DNA of 64,000 bases from NCBI RefSeq assembly GCF_003710255.1, contig NZ_RHIB01000001.1:1-64000 (forward strand), read 5' to 3'. This stretch comes from Alteribacter keqinensis (GTDB taxonomy: Bacteria > Bacillota > Bacilli > Bacillales > Salisediminibacteriaceae). Positions 54,240-62,397 of this stretch are shown piece after piece; the stretch's first letter is position 1, and every line of letters begins with the position of its first letter. Made by a program: the position numbers and the translations under genes. The notes beneath the pieces were generated by a model, which saw nothing but the letters and a program-made list of their open reading frames with translations, was not told the DNA's origin and ran no database searches.

Positions 54240-55142
54240 ATGAACAGGGGACTCAGACGATTAAAGGAATATGTGAAGCATTGTCATGAATGCTATGTAT
54301 CAAGCCATAAAGACCGGCCTTATCTGAGAAATCACGAGAGCGAAGCCTACGAAAGGAAAATGGATCAGTACCATAAGCGTGGTGCCGAGATTGTGAAAAA
54401 CATCGTAGACGGTCAGGTGATCAGCCAGCAAAACTACGGAGATCATGAAATGATCGATTACGTTCTCGTTTTCCAGCATCTCGTTCGTCACGGGAAGCGC
54501 TTCTATTTTGAAGAGCAGGTTCAGTACCGCCGCGCTGTGATCATTGACGATGATCTTGCTGATGATTATCTGCTAATGGAAGAGGGGAACGGGATGGAAG
54601 AAGAAGGCGACCGGGAAAATCAGAGTTTCGGTGTGGAAACTGAGGAGCCTACGTCATACAGAGGATATAACAGGCTTGAGGTTGTCAAATACGCAGAACG
54701 ATACTGGAATACGTCAAACCCGGCCTATAAGAAATTTGAGAATAACTGTACGAATTATCTTTCGCAGTGCCTGAAGGCCGGGGGGATCCCCATGACAGGG
54801 GCCGGGAACCGTTCAAAAGGGTGGTGGTACAGCGGCAAATCGTGGAGCTACAGCTGGACCGTGGCCAATGCCTTCAGGTGGTACATGAGCGGAGTGAAAT
54901 CCACCATCCGTGCAAGAGAAGTGTCTTCACCGGAAGACCTCATAAGAGGAGATGTGATCTGCTACGATTTCACCGGCGACGGTCACTGGCAGCACACCAC
55001 CATTGTTGTAGCCAAGGACGATAAAAACATGCCCCTTGTAAATGCCAACACCACGAACAGCCGGATGCGCTACTGGGCATACGAAGACTCCACTGCCTGG
55101 ACCCCAAACATCAAATATAAATTCTTCCACGTCAAAGACTAA
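54240..55142 (+). CDS. Amidase-domain (CHAP/NlpC-like, amidase_6) protein
   Basis: A 300-residue protein whose C-terminal half (about 140-300) matches the putative amidase domain found in Bacillus proteins: YNRLEVVKYAERYWNTSNPA, FENNCTNYLSQCLKAGG with the likely catalytic Cys, WSYSWTVANAFRWYM, RGDVICYDFTGDGHWQHTTI with the likely His, and NANTTNSRMRYW. The N-terminal half is charged, with an acidic stretch (EEGNGMEEEGDREN). No signal peptide is apparent, which is unusual if the target is the cell wall. Start has aagggggcgtagcg upstream. Confidence 0.82.
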   Translation: MNRGLRRLKEYVKHCHECYVSSHKDRPYLRNHESEAYERKMDQYHKRGAEIVKNIVDGQVISQQNYGDHEMIDYVLVFQHLVRHGKRFYFEEQVQYRRAVIIDDDLADDYLLMEEGNGMEEEGDRENQSFGVETEEPTSYRGYNRLEVVKYAERYWNTSNPAYKKFENNCTNYLSQCLKAGGIPMTGAGNRSKGWWYSGKSWSYSWTVANAFRWYMSGVKSTIRAREVSSPEDLIRGDVICYDFTGDGHWQHTTIVVAKDDKNMPLVNANTTNSRMRYWAYEDSTAWTPNIKYKFFHVKD

Positions 55143-55143
55143 A

Positions 55144-55190
55144 AGAGGGGGAGCCATAAGGTGGCATTATACCTTATGGCTCCCCCTCTG
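55144..55190 (+). terminator. Strong 19-bp hairpin after the amidase gene
   Basis: agagggggagccataaggt (55144-55162) pairs perfectly with 55171-55189, 8-base loop. There is no T-run on the plus strand, so it may act as a terminator or an mRNA 3' stabiliser. Confidence 0.7.
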
Positions 55191-55999
55191 AAGCAATGAG
55201 GCAAGCCGCTACCCTCTTTTAAAAGCCCGGCACGAACGGGTTTCTCTTGTTGGACGAGTAGCGAGCGGAGCCATTGCCGGACACCTTTTGAAGTCACAAA
55301 AAAGCTCGGGAAAAGTTCAGGGGTCTGTCCCCTGAACTTTTTGCTTATCCTATTGACAGGACCACCAACCATGATCAGGACTCCTGTCAGAAGCATGAGC
55401 TAATGTTATATTAGAAATATTTTAGTAGCTCCAGGCGGACGCTTTCCGCGGGGATCACTTCAGCCTCCTGATATGAACGAAACTTTCAAGGCCCCGCTGA
55501 AATATTGATTATGATCCTGTTTTTGGGCAACTTTAAGAAGGGAAGCTATTTTGGGCTTCTTGACTTAGTTGTCCTTTTTTATTCAATCTGATTGTTTTTA
55601 CTCCCTTTAGCTAATCACTCTTCCCCAACTCTTTGAATGGTTGTCAAGTGCTCTCCTTGACTGTCATTCAAAGAGTTGGGACACTTATAAAGCTAAAGGA
55701 GGAAATCTTCTTATATACCGTACCTCCTTTTGATTAGATGTTGAGAACACGGCACGAAGGCAAAAACTCTACTGCGGTTAGCACTCTGATATTCGTGGGT
55801 TTGCACATTTTATCTTTCCGTATGAAGGACATTTCCACTAACTCGTGGCGTGCGTTAACCTTTGACAAGGGTAGCACAGAGGAGGCACGTGGGTTTTCCT
55901 TCCCGGTATTACTCTTTGCCTTCGAGCCCTATTCTCAGCCATCTATTTTTCATTTCAAATATCCAATCCTAAAATCACTTCATTACAGTCTTACGACTC
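55191..55999. other. Gene-free stretch with repeats and hairpins beside the IS110 copy
   Basis: Contains the hairpin aaaagttcagggg/cccctgaactttt at 55312-55342, half of a Bacillus-type repeat, gctccaggcggacgctttcc (55429 on), that stops before its mirror half, and the perfect 16-bp inverted repeat cccaactctttgaatg (55624-55639) with cattcaaagagttggg (55666-55681). A 94-codon frame at 55738-56022 has no ribosome binding site or family. Part of this stretch is probably the non-coding 3' end of the IS110 element. Confidence 0.5.
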
Positions 56000-57123
56000 T
56001 TAAATCTGAGATCTCTTATTAAGATCGTTTTCTACCTCTTGTGTAACAGCCCATATAAATCCAGCCAACTCTCTAGCTACTGCGGTGATAGCTTTTCCGC
56101 TTTCTTTACCTCTGGATAATAGCCTGAAATACTTGTTATGCAGCCGATTTTGAGCATTCCATGAAATGCCTTGAATAGCCGGAGAAAGTCCACTTTGCCT
56201 CTTTTTTAGTTCTCCTTTTACCGCAGGCTTATATCGATAACTCCAAGCAGATTCAATTAACAATCGACGAACATGACGGTTTCCCGTTTTCGTGATCTCC
56301 CCTTGTTGTCTTTTTTCACCACTAGAGTATTCACTCGGTATTAAGCCTACATAAGACATAAATTTGCCCGGAGTCGAGAAACGCCTAAAAGAACCAACTT
56401 CAGCTACCAGACTTGTCGCAGTAATCAGCGCAACACCTCTTAATGCTTGTAACGATTGAATCATTGGGGCATGGACACCTTCACTCGCCTGCACTTTCAC
56501 TTCTTCTTCATATCTTAGGATTCGTTGTTCCAATTCTTTGATTTGATGATAATACTCTTGAAAAACAACTCGTAAAGAAGAACGTTCCAATGTTAATTTA
56601 TCGAGCCAGTCCCGGTACTTTTTAGTCCATTTGGTTACACCTTTAGGTGGTTTAATATCATTACGTAATAAGAATTTAGATAATCGGTGTTTGGCACGTA
56701 ATTCATCTTCTTTAGCGTCTTCACGGGCTCTCACCAAATCACGAAGAGCCTCATCGTCTGAATTGGGAATGTAAATGGGAGTCAATTCTCCAGCTCGATA
56801 TAATTGTGCAAGACGGATAGAGTTCCGACGGTTGGTCTTAATACGCTCACCTGGTCTTTGAGGAATCAAAGACGGGGCAATAACATCACACTGTACATCA
56901 AGAGATTGGAGTAACCTTTGAAGCGAGTATCCTGTTGGACCTGCTTCAAAGCACATACGCAACGTATGAGGCTTTCCTATTGACTTAACTAACTTTTTAA
57001 TTGCTTCAGGTGTATGAGGAATCATCCCGTAATATCTCGGCATTCTCGTCCCTCATCGGCTATAGCAACTGCAATTTTGTCTTTTGACACGTCTAAACCT
57101 ACGAATTTTAAGGTATCCTTCAT
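56000..57123 (-). pseudogene. IS110-family transposase, frameshifted
   Basis: On the minus strand, ATG 57123 with ggaaggag 8 bases upstream starts MKDTLKFVGLDVSKDKIAVA, the DEDD-type N-terminus of IS110 transposases. After DEGRE the frame hits a stop, but the next frame continues PRYYGMIPHTPEAIKKLVK to residue ~374 with C-terminal transposase_20 motifs ALRGVALITATSLVAEVG and MSYVGLIPSEYSSG, including the catalytic Ser region. Restoring one base near 57045 joins the two parts. So it is a one-base deletion, a sequencing error or a programmed shift. The internal ATG at 57043 would lack the first catalytic Asp. Confidence 0.85.
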
Positions 57124-57340
57124 AATATAGCTCCTTCCGTAATGTAGCTCTAATTTGGTTTTTGTTTTATTTAATCAATAAACATTCTTACCAAATTAAC
57201 CTACGACTTTACGAGTAAGGGGCTAGTTTCGTTCATGATAACTCGGGAAAGGCCGCTCTGCGGGTTCTTCAGTTGATGCTATTCCCGCCTGAGTCCGCCT
57301 TCTGCTACCTTCTGTTACTTACACAAGTCCTGTTAGGGAT
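57124..57340 (-). other. Non-coding left end of the IS110 element, possible bridge-RNA region
   Basis: About 200 bases upstream of the transposase on the minus strand without a gene. IS110 elements express a bridge RNA from the non-coding end upstream of the transposase. The stretch 57238-57330 has hairpin-prone GC-rich segments (cccgagt, gcaga, gcgggaat on the minus strand). No exact element boundary or loop could be fixed by eye. Confidence 0.3.
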
Positions 57341-57457
57341 CACGTCACTTTTAGATGGCTCCTCTTCAAAATAGAACTTTCCGTTTGCTATACATCGCAG
57401 GTCAAAACCTATGAATGATTTTTCTTTAATCTTATTTTGCGAATAAGATTCGTTCCA

Positions 57458-57565
57458 TCCGGAATGTCCGAAGACTCCTGCGGAAGTGGGGGCCAGGAGA
57501 GACCCTGCAACGAAGTGAGGAGGCTCGCCGGCACCTCCGCGGAAAATGAAGGACATTCCGGATGC
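57458..57565. repeat. Interspersed GC-rich palindromic element, family A (copy 3)
   Basis: Perfect 14-bp inverted ends catccggaatgtcc (57458-57471) and ggacattccggatg (57552-57565) enclose the family A core ccgaagactcctgcggaagt, gccaggagagaccctgcaac, gaggaggctcgccggcacct and ccgcggaaaa. Confidence 0.7.
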
Positions 57566-57695
57566 ATCCTGCCTTTTCAGTTTTGTGATTAGGCGCTATT
57601 CCTTAACTTGCTGGCTAGGGGGACAGACCCCTGAACTTTTTCGTGGTATAATACTCGGTGGAAAGCAGAGATTTTTTTGAGGTGAAGAATCAGTT

Positions 57696-58169
57696 ATGGG
57701 AATTCATGTTGTTTTGTATCAACCGGAAATCCCTGCAAACACGGGGAATATTGCCCGAACGTGTGCAGGTACGAATACATCGCTCCACCTGATCAGACCG
57801 CTCGGATTTTCAACAGACGACCGGATGCTGAAACGCGCCGGGTGTGACTACTGGCCAAGCGTTAAGATTCATTATTATGATTCATTGGAAGAGCTGATCG
57901 ACTCCTATGAAGACGGGGAATTCTTCTTTATTGAAACGATCGGGAAGAAGTATTATCACGAATTTGACTACAGTGAAACAGACAAAGACTATTTCTTTGT
58001 TTTCGGCCGCGAGACAACCGGCCTGCCTGAAAGCATTACAGAGAAGTATGCTGACCGCTGTTTCCGTATACCGCAGACGGACAAAGTAAGGTCCCTTAAC
58101 CTGTCCAACACAGCAGCCATCCTCGTCTATGAAGCGCTCCGACAGCAGTCGTTTGGGGAGTTGACGTAA
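57696..58169 (+). CDS. trmL: tRNA (cytidine/uridine-34 2'-O)-methyltransferase
   Basis: A 157-residue SPOUT methyltransferase (TrmL/CspR/YibK) that methylates the wobble base ribose of leucine tRNAs. Motifs: VVLYQPEIPANTGNIARTCA at the N-terminus, FVFGRETTGLPE and RIPQTDKVRSLNLSNTAAIL, forming the trefoil-knot S-adenosylmethionine site. Length is standard. gaggtgaagaatcagtt precedes the ATG. Preceded by ggggacagacccctgaactt, a copy of the hairpin half seen at 55320. Confidence 0.93.
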   Translation: MGIHVVLYQPEIPANTGNIARTCAGTNTSLHLIRPLGFSTDDRMLKRAGCDYWPSVKIHYYDSLEELIDSYEDGEFFFIETIGKKYYHEFDYSETDKDYFFVFGRETTGLPESITEKYADRCFRIPQTDKVRSLNLSNTAAILVYEALRQQSFGELT

Positions 58170-58255
58170 GAGTCACTCAAAAGGCAGGAGCGGGTCTTCA
58201 GGATAAAGTGCTCGTTCTACAATCAAAACCCTCCCACACCACAAGCCAGTAAACC

Positions 58256-58304
58256 AAGCCTTTCCGCACAACGGGCCGTTCCGGAAAGGCTGTCCTCTTT
58301 TTTG
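58256..58304 (+). terminator. Probable terminator after trmL
   Basis: agcctttccg and cggaaaggct pair around a 14-base loop containing a small inner stem. cctctttttt follows. Confidence 0.75.
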
Positions 58305-58344
58305 GCACAAAAGACTCAAATATCCCTCCCTATAAAAATATTCC

Positions 58345-58373
58345 TTGCAAACATGATCACCGTCTACTAAAAT
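58345..58373 (+). promoter_or_regulatory. SigA promoter of the ribonucleotide reductase operon
   Basis: -35 ttgcaa (58345-58350), 17-base spacer and -10 taaaat (58368-58373). The transcript would start about 40 bases before the riboswitch. Confidence 0.7.
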
Positions 58374-58421
58374 ACTAAATAAGCAACAACGATCATCACT
58401 AAAACACAATATATAGTATTA

Positions 58422-58625
58422 ATGCTGAAATTCAGGTGTCATGCAGACTTAATAGGGAATCCGGTCCGAAACCGGAACTGTCCCCGCAACTGTGAATGCC
58501 GACGAAATGAGATCCACTGTACCAGCAGCCGCTCGATTGAGCGCGAGAGGTATGGGAAGGCTCAAAGTAGGACGACGCATGAGTCAGGAGACCTGCCTGA
58601 ATTTCGACAGTTTCATACCTTCGGG
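58422..58625 (+). ncRNA. Cobalamin (B12) riboswitch
   Basis: Carries the conserved cobalamin aptamer blocks: aggtgtcatgc near the 5' end, taatagggaatccggt, gaaaccggaactgtccccgc followed by aactgtga (the B12 box region), and tgagtcaggagacctgcct near the 3' end. It sits in the long leader of the class I ribonucleotide reductase genes. With the terminator at 58764 it should lower reductase synthesis when cobalamin is plentiful. Confidence 0.95.
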
Positions 58626-58639
58626 GATTGAGTGTATGG

Positions 58640-58798
58640 AGCGGCAGGTCAATAGAGGTTCAGGTAAACTCATTTTTTGAAAAAGGAAATTCATTTTTCA
58701 AATGGAGATGACACCGTTATTCACCTCAGCCTCAACCGTTACCTGCCGTCTTCCATCAAAACGAGCTCTTTCCCTTCGCGGAAAGAGTTTTTTATTTT
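58640..58798 (+). terminator. Riboswitch expression platform with intrinsic terminator
   Basis: cggcaggt (58642-58649) can pair with acctgccg (58741-58748). Downstream, ctctttcc and ggaaagag (58766-58787) form a terminator stem with ttttttatttt just before the reductase ribosome binding site. Alternative pairing through the 58640-58748 segment is the probable antitermination switch (inference). Confidence 0.8.
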
Positions 58799-58822
58799 GC
58801 CAAAAAGAGAGGGGTTCCATCA

Positions 58823-61018
58823 ATGACCAAAACAATCACCTACCATTCCGAACTGACTGAACAGCTTATCGCTGAGTTTCCAAACCTTACGTGGACAAAC
58901 TGGCCGCAAGAAACAGGAAACACAACAGTAACGTTGAAGGACATGCAGCAGCAGGCACTGGACCGGATGCATACCGAGGAGCCCGACTGGACCTATGTGG
59001 CAGCAAGATACCGCCTTAAAGAACTCTATGAAACCATTGCAGCAGAACGTTTTTGCGAGGTTCGAGAGGCCTATGAACGTTTTCCGGAAACGCTCAGATA
59101 TCTTACGAACGAGAACATTTACTCCCATGAACTCGAAGCAGGCTACAGCGAGGAAGAACAGCGTGAGCTGGCGAAAACACTGGACCCGGACCTCGATAAA
59201 CAATTTACCTTCCTGGGGTTACATACGTTCATCGACCGCTATCTGGCTAAAAGCCAGGACAATAAAACGGTAGAACTGCCCCAAGAACGTTTTATGATCA
59301 TCGCCATGGTTCTTATGCAGCATGAGCCAAAGAATGTCCGCCTGACCCTTGTAAAAGAAGCCTATTGGGCCATGGCTAATCTGTATATGACTGTAGCAAC
59401 GCCAACCCTCGCTAATGCGGGGAAAACCCACGGCCAGCTGTCCAGCTGTTTTATTGACACGATGGGTGACAGCCTGCGAGGCATTTTTGACTCCACAACC
59501 GACGCGGCAACTCTAAGCAAAAACGGAGGAGGAATCGGTATTTATCTTGGAAAGGTCCGTTCAAAAGGATCATCGATCAAAGGATTCAAAGGAAATTCAT
59601 CCGGTGTTCTTCCGTGGATGAAACAGCTTAACAACACTGCGGTAAGCGTCGATCAGCTCGGCCAGAGGCAGGGAGCCATCGCTGTTTACCTGGACGTATG
59701 GCATAAAGATATCTTTTCTTTTCTCGATGCAAAGCTGAACAACGGTGACGAGCGAAAACGGACTCACGACCTTTTTACGGGAGTCAGCCTGCCTGATCTG
59801 TTTATGGAAAAAGTCGAAGCAAGAGAAGCCTGGTGCTTGTTCGATCCACATGAAGTCAGACAGACGATGGGCTTTTCACTGGAAGACTGCTACGACGAGG
59901 AAAAAGGCGCGGGAAGCTTCAGGGAGAAGTACGAGGTCTGTGTAAATAATCCAAAGCTTTCCCGTGAGGAAGTACCAGCCATCGATATTATGAAGCGGAT
60001 CATGATCTCCCAGCTGGAAACGGGAACGCCTTACATGTTTTACCGGGATGAAGCGAACCGGATGAACCCGAACAGCCACAGAGGAATGATTTACGGCTCG
60101 AACCTTTGTACCGAAATCATGCAGAACATGAGTGAAACCACCGTTACGGAAGAAAAAACGAAAGACGGCACAATCCTTATTACAAAAACTGCCGGTGACT
60201 ATGTGGTCTGCAATTTAAGCTCGATTAATCTTGCCAAAGCAATCCCTGACGATGTTCTGAAGCGCCTCATCCCGATTCAGGTTCGCATGCTCGATAACGT
60301 CATTGATGTGAACAGGCTGGAAGTGCCCCAGGCAAAGCTTACAAACGAGAAGTACCGGGGAATCGGTCTCGGCACCTACGGGTGGCATCATCTCCTCGCC
60401 TTGACGGGGATTCGCTGGGAAAGTGAGGAGGCCGTTGCCTTTGCAGATGAACTCTACGAAACCATCGCCCGCCTTACCATACAGGCAAGTGCAAATCTGG
60501 CCAAAGAAAAAGGGAGCTACCCGGCTTACAAAGGCTCTGATTGGGAGAAGGGGCTGTACTTTACAAAACGAGGCCTTGACCTGCACTGGGAAAGCACAAT
60601 TAACATGGTCAAACAGTCGGGTCTGAGAAACGGCTATTTAATGGCAGTTGCCCCCAACTCTTCAACGGCAATTCTTGCAGGGACAACCGCTTCGATCGAC
60701 CCGATCTACCGGAAAGAATACGCCGAGGAAAAGAAAAACTACCGTATTCCCGTTACGGCACCGGATTTGTCCAGTGAAACGACGTGGTTTTATAAAGCGG
60801 CACACGAGATCGATCAGCATTGGAGCATCCGGCAGAACGCCGCACGTCAGCGCTATATTGACCAGGGGATTTCCTTTAACCTGTACGTGAAAAACACGAT
60901 CAAAGCAAAGGACCTTCTGGCTCTCCATCTTCATGCCTGGAAAGAGGGGCTTAAGACCACCTATTACGTAAGGTCTACATCAAGTGAAATCGAAGAATGC
61001 GACAGCTGCGCCAGCTAA
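58823..61018 (+). CDS. Class I ribonucleotide reductase, alpha (catalytic) subunit
   Basis: A 731-residue NrdA/NrdE-type subunit that reduces ribonucleotides to deoxyribonucleotides. Features: LSSCFIDTMGDSLRGIFD (first redox Cys), SKNGGGIGIYLGKVRSKG, NLCTEIMQ (catalytic Cys-Glu), GDYVVCNLSSINLA (second redox Cys), MAVAPNSSTAILAGTTASID, paired Tyr region TTYYVRS and C-terminal thioredoxin-interaction CDSC. No complete ATP-cone precedes the core. It lies behind a B12 riboswitch, with the beta subunit 16 bases downstream; nrdI is absent. Closer to NrdA-like forms than to the NrdE of B. subtilis, as far as can be judged by eye. Confidence 0.93.
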   Translation: MTKTITYHSELTEQLIAEFPNLTWTNWPQETGNTTVTLKDMQQQALDRMHTEEPDWTYVAARYRLKELYETIAAERFCEVREAYERFPETLRYLTNENIYSHELEAGYSEEEQRELAKTLDPDLDKQFTFLGLHTFIDRYLAKSQDNKTVELPQERFMIIAMVLMQHEPKNVRLTLVKEAYWAMANLYMTVATPTLANAGKTHGQLSSCFIDTMGDSLRGIFDSTTDAATLSKNGGGIGIYLGKVRSKGSSIKGFKGNSSGVLPWMKQLNNTAVSVDQLGQRQGAIAVYLDVWHKDIFSFLDAKLNNGDERKRTHDLFTGVSLPDLFMEKVEAREAWCLFDPHEVRQTMGFSLEDCYDEEKGAGSFREKYEVCVNNPKLSREEVPAIDIMKRIMISQLETGTPYMFYRDEANRMNPNSHRGMIYGSNLCTEIMQNMSETTVTEEKTKDGTILITKTAGDYVVCNLSSINLAKAIPDDVLKRLIPIQVRMLDNVIDVNRLEVPQAKLTNEKYRGIGLGTYGWHHLLALTGIRWESEEAVAFADELYETIARLTIQASANLAKEKGSYPAYKGSDWEKGLYFTKRGLDLHWESTINMVKQSGLRNGYLMAVAPNSSTAILAGTTASIDPIYRKEYAEEKKNYRIPVTAPDLSSETTWFYKAAHEIDQHWSIRQNAARQRYIDQGISFNLYVKNTIKAKDLLALHLHAWKEGLKTTYYVRSTSSEIEECDSCAS

Positions 61019-61034
61019 AAGGAGAGAGATTAAG

Positions 61035-62072
61035 ATGACGAGATTACAAGAACGGAAACTTTATGATGTTTCTGCACCGAACGCTTCAACCGGGATCATT
61101 AACGGACAGAGTTCAAACGTGCTGAACTGGGATGACACCCGGTTCAGCTGGGCTTATCCCCTGTATAAAAACATGCTTGCAAACTTCTGGACACCTTTTG
61201 AAATCAACATGTCCAACGATGTGAAACAATATGAATCCCTCAGCAGTACGGAGAAGGAAGCCTTTAACAAAATCATCGGTCTGCTGGCGTTTCTTGACAG
61301 CATCCAGACCGACTACTCCATGCACGTAGCCAGGTATCTGACTGACTCGTCGTTGAGTGCCCTGATGACCGTGCTTTCCTTTCAGGAAGTTGTTCACAAC
61401 CAGAGTTATTCCTACGTATTATCGAGCGTGACCGATAAAAACAAACAGGACGAAATCTTTGAATACTGGAAAAGTGATCCCGTTTTACGGGAGAGAAATG
61501 ACTTTATCGCAAAAGGATACGAAGCTTTTACCAAGAACCCGACATCTCAGACATTCATGGAGTCGATTGTGTACGACGTCATTCTGGAAGGGCTCAACTT
61601 TTACTCTGGATTCAGTTTCTTTTACAATCTGGCAAGAAATCAGAAAATGGTCTCCACATCAACGATGATCAATTATATTAACCGCGACGAACAGCTCCAT
61701 GTGCACCTGTTTACGAACATCTTTAAGGAGATGCTTCGGGAAAACCCGGAACTGAACACGGCAGCCAATCATCAATTTGTCCGGGAAACCTTTGTAAAAG
61801 CCGCCGAGCTTGAAATTAACTGGGCCAGGTACCTTTTCAAGGAGCCGATAGAAGGGATTAATCTGACCGACCTGGAAGACTATATTAAATTTATGGCAAA
61901 TAAAAGAGTAAATGAATTGGGGATCGAACGTCCGTTTGATGGCCACAGGAAAAACCCGATGCGCTGGATCAAAGTCTATGAAGATGTTAACGGCGGAAAA
62001 ACGGACTTTTTTGAACAAAAATCCAGACAATACACAAAAGTGGGAGCCGATAACGGCTTTGATGATTTATAG
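61035..62072 (+). CDS. Class I ribonucleotide reductase, beta (radical-generating) subunit
   Basis: A 345-residue ferritin-like R2 subunit that makes the tyrosyl radical. Metal and radical residues aligned with E. coli NrdB: Asp in FLDSIQTDY, Glu-His and radical Tyr in FQEVVHNQSYSYV, Glu in ILEGLNFYSGF, and Glu/His in NRDEQLHVHLF. C-terminal tail ends GADNGFDDL, the usual alpha-docking end. ATG 61035 with aaaaggagagag upstream is chosen over a frame that would extend into the alpha gene. Terminator follows at 62078. Confidence 0.93.
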   Translation: MTRLQERKLYDVSAPNASTGIINGQSSNVLNWDDTRFSWAYPLYKNMLANFWTPFEINMSNDVKQYESLSSTEKEAFNKIIGLLAFLDSIQTDYSMHVARYLTDSSLSALMTVLSFQEVVHNQSYSYVLSSVTDKNKQDEIFEYWKSDPVLRERNDFIAKGYEAFTKNPTSQTFMESIVYDVILEGLNFYSGFSFFYNLARNQKMVSTSTMINYINRDEQLHVHLFTNIFKEMLRENPELNTAANHQFVRETFVKAAELEINWARYLFKEPIEGINLTDLEDYIKFMANKRVNELGIERPFDGHRKNPMRWIKVYEDVNGGKTDFFEQKSRQYTKVGADNGFDDL

Positions 62073-62077
62073 GAACG

Positions 62078-62112
62078 AAGGGCTGTCTCAAAAAATGAGA
62101 CAGCCCTTTTTC
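62078..62112 (+). terminator. Rho-independent terminator of the reductase operon
   Basis: aagggctgtctca and tgagacagccctt form a perfect 13-bp stem with loop aaaaa, followed by tttt. Confidence 0.96.
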
Positions 62113-62156
62113 TGATGTTTTTAATTAGTTGTGCTAAAGGTCATTGTGGGTATAAA

Positions 62157-62195
62157 GGTGTTGATTGGAGCGCAATGAGTGTAAATCAACACTTG
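62157..62195. repeat. Internally deleted family B element
   Basis: gtgttgatt (62159-62167) is joined directly to ggagcgcaatgagtgtaaat and caacac, i.e. left end plus right end of the family B element with the centre missing. The remainder of the 325-base gap (62113-62397) is AT-rich and contains a weak cre-like taaacgtttaca at about 62304. Confidence 0.6.
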
Positions 62196-62397
62196 ATTTT
62201 AAAAATGTCATTAAAATTCAGAAGTTTTTTAACACCTCTGCCCCATTGCTGCATCAGTATTTCACCTGTTTAAGTATTCAGAAAATGATGAACGTTATTA
62301 AAATAAACGTTTACATTAAAACAAACCTATGATATTTTTTTATTAACGGTCTTATTAAAGACAATTTCCGTAATTTGAAAAAGAGGAGTGAACGTAT

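Noticed and set aside
55738-56022. 94-codon frame at the 3' flank of the IS110 transposase
   Set aside because: No ribosome binding site, unusual composition, overlaps the transposase end on the other strand and resembles no family.
57305-57556. 83-codon minus-strand frame
   Set aside because: It is a translation of the family A repeat and IS flank, with no coding support.
58422-58680. Short plus-strand frames starting at 58422 and 58492
   Set aside because: They are inside the cobalamin riboswitch.
62303-62316. cre box upstream of the AbgT-family gene
   Set aside because: taaacgtttaca matches only part of the cre consensus and lacks the conserved CA at one end; too weak to list as a site.
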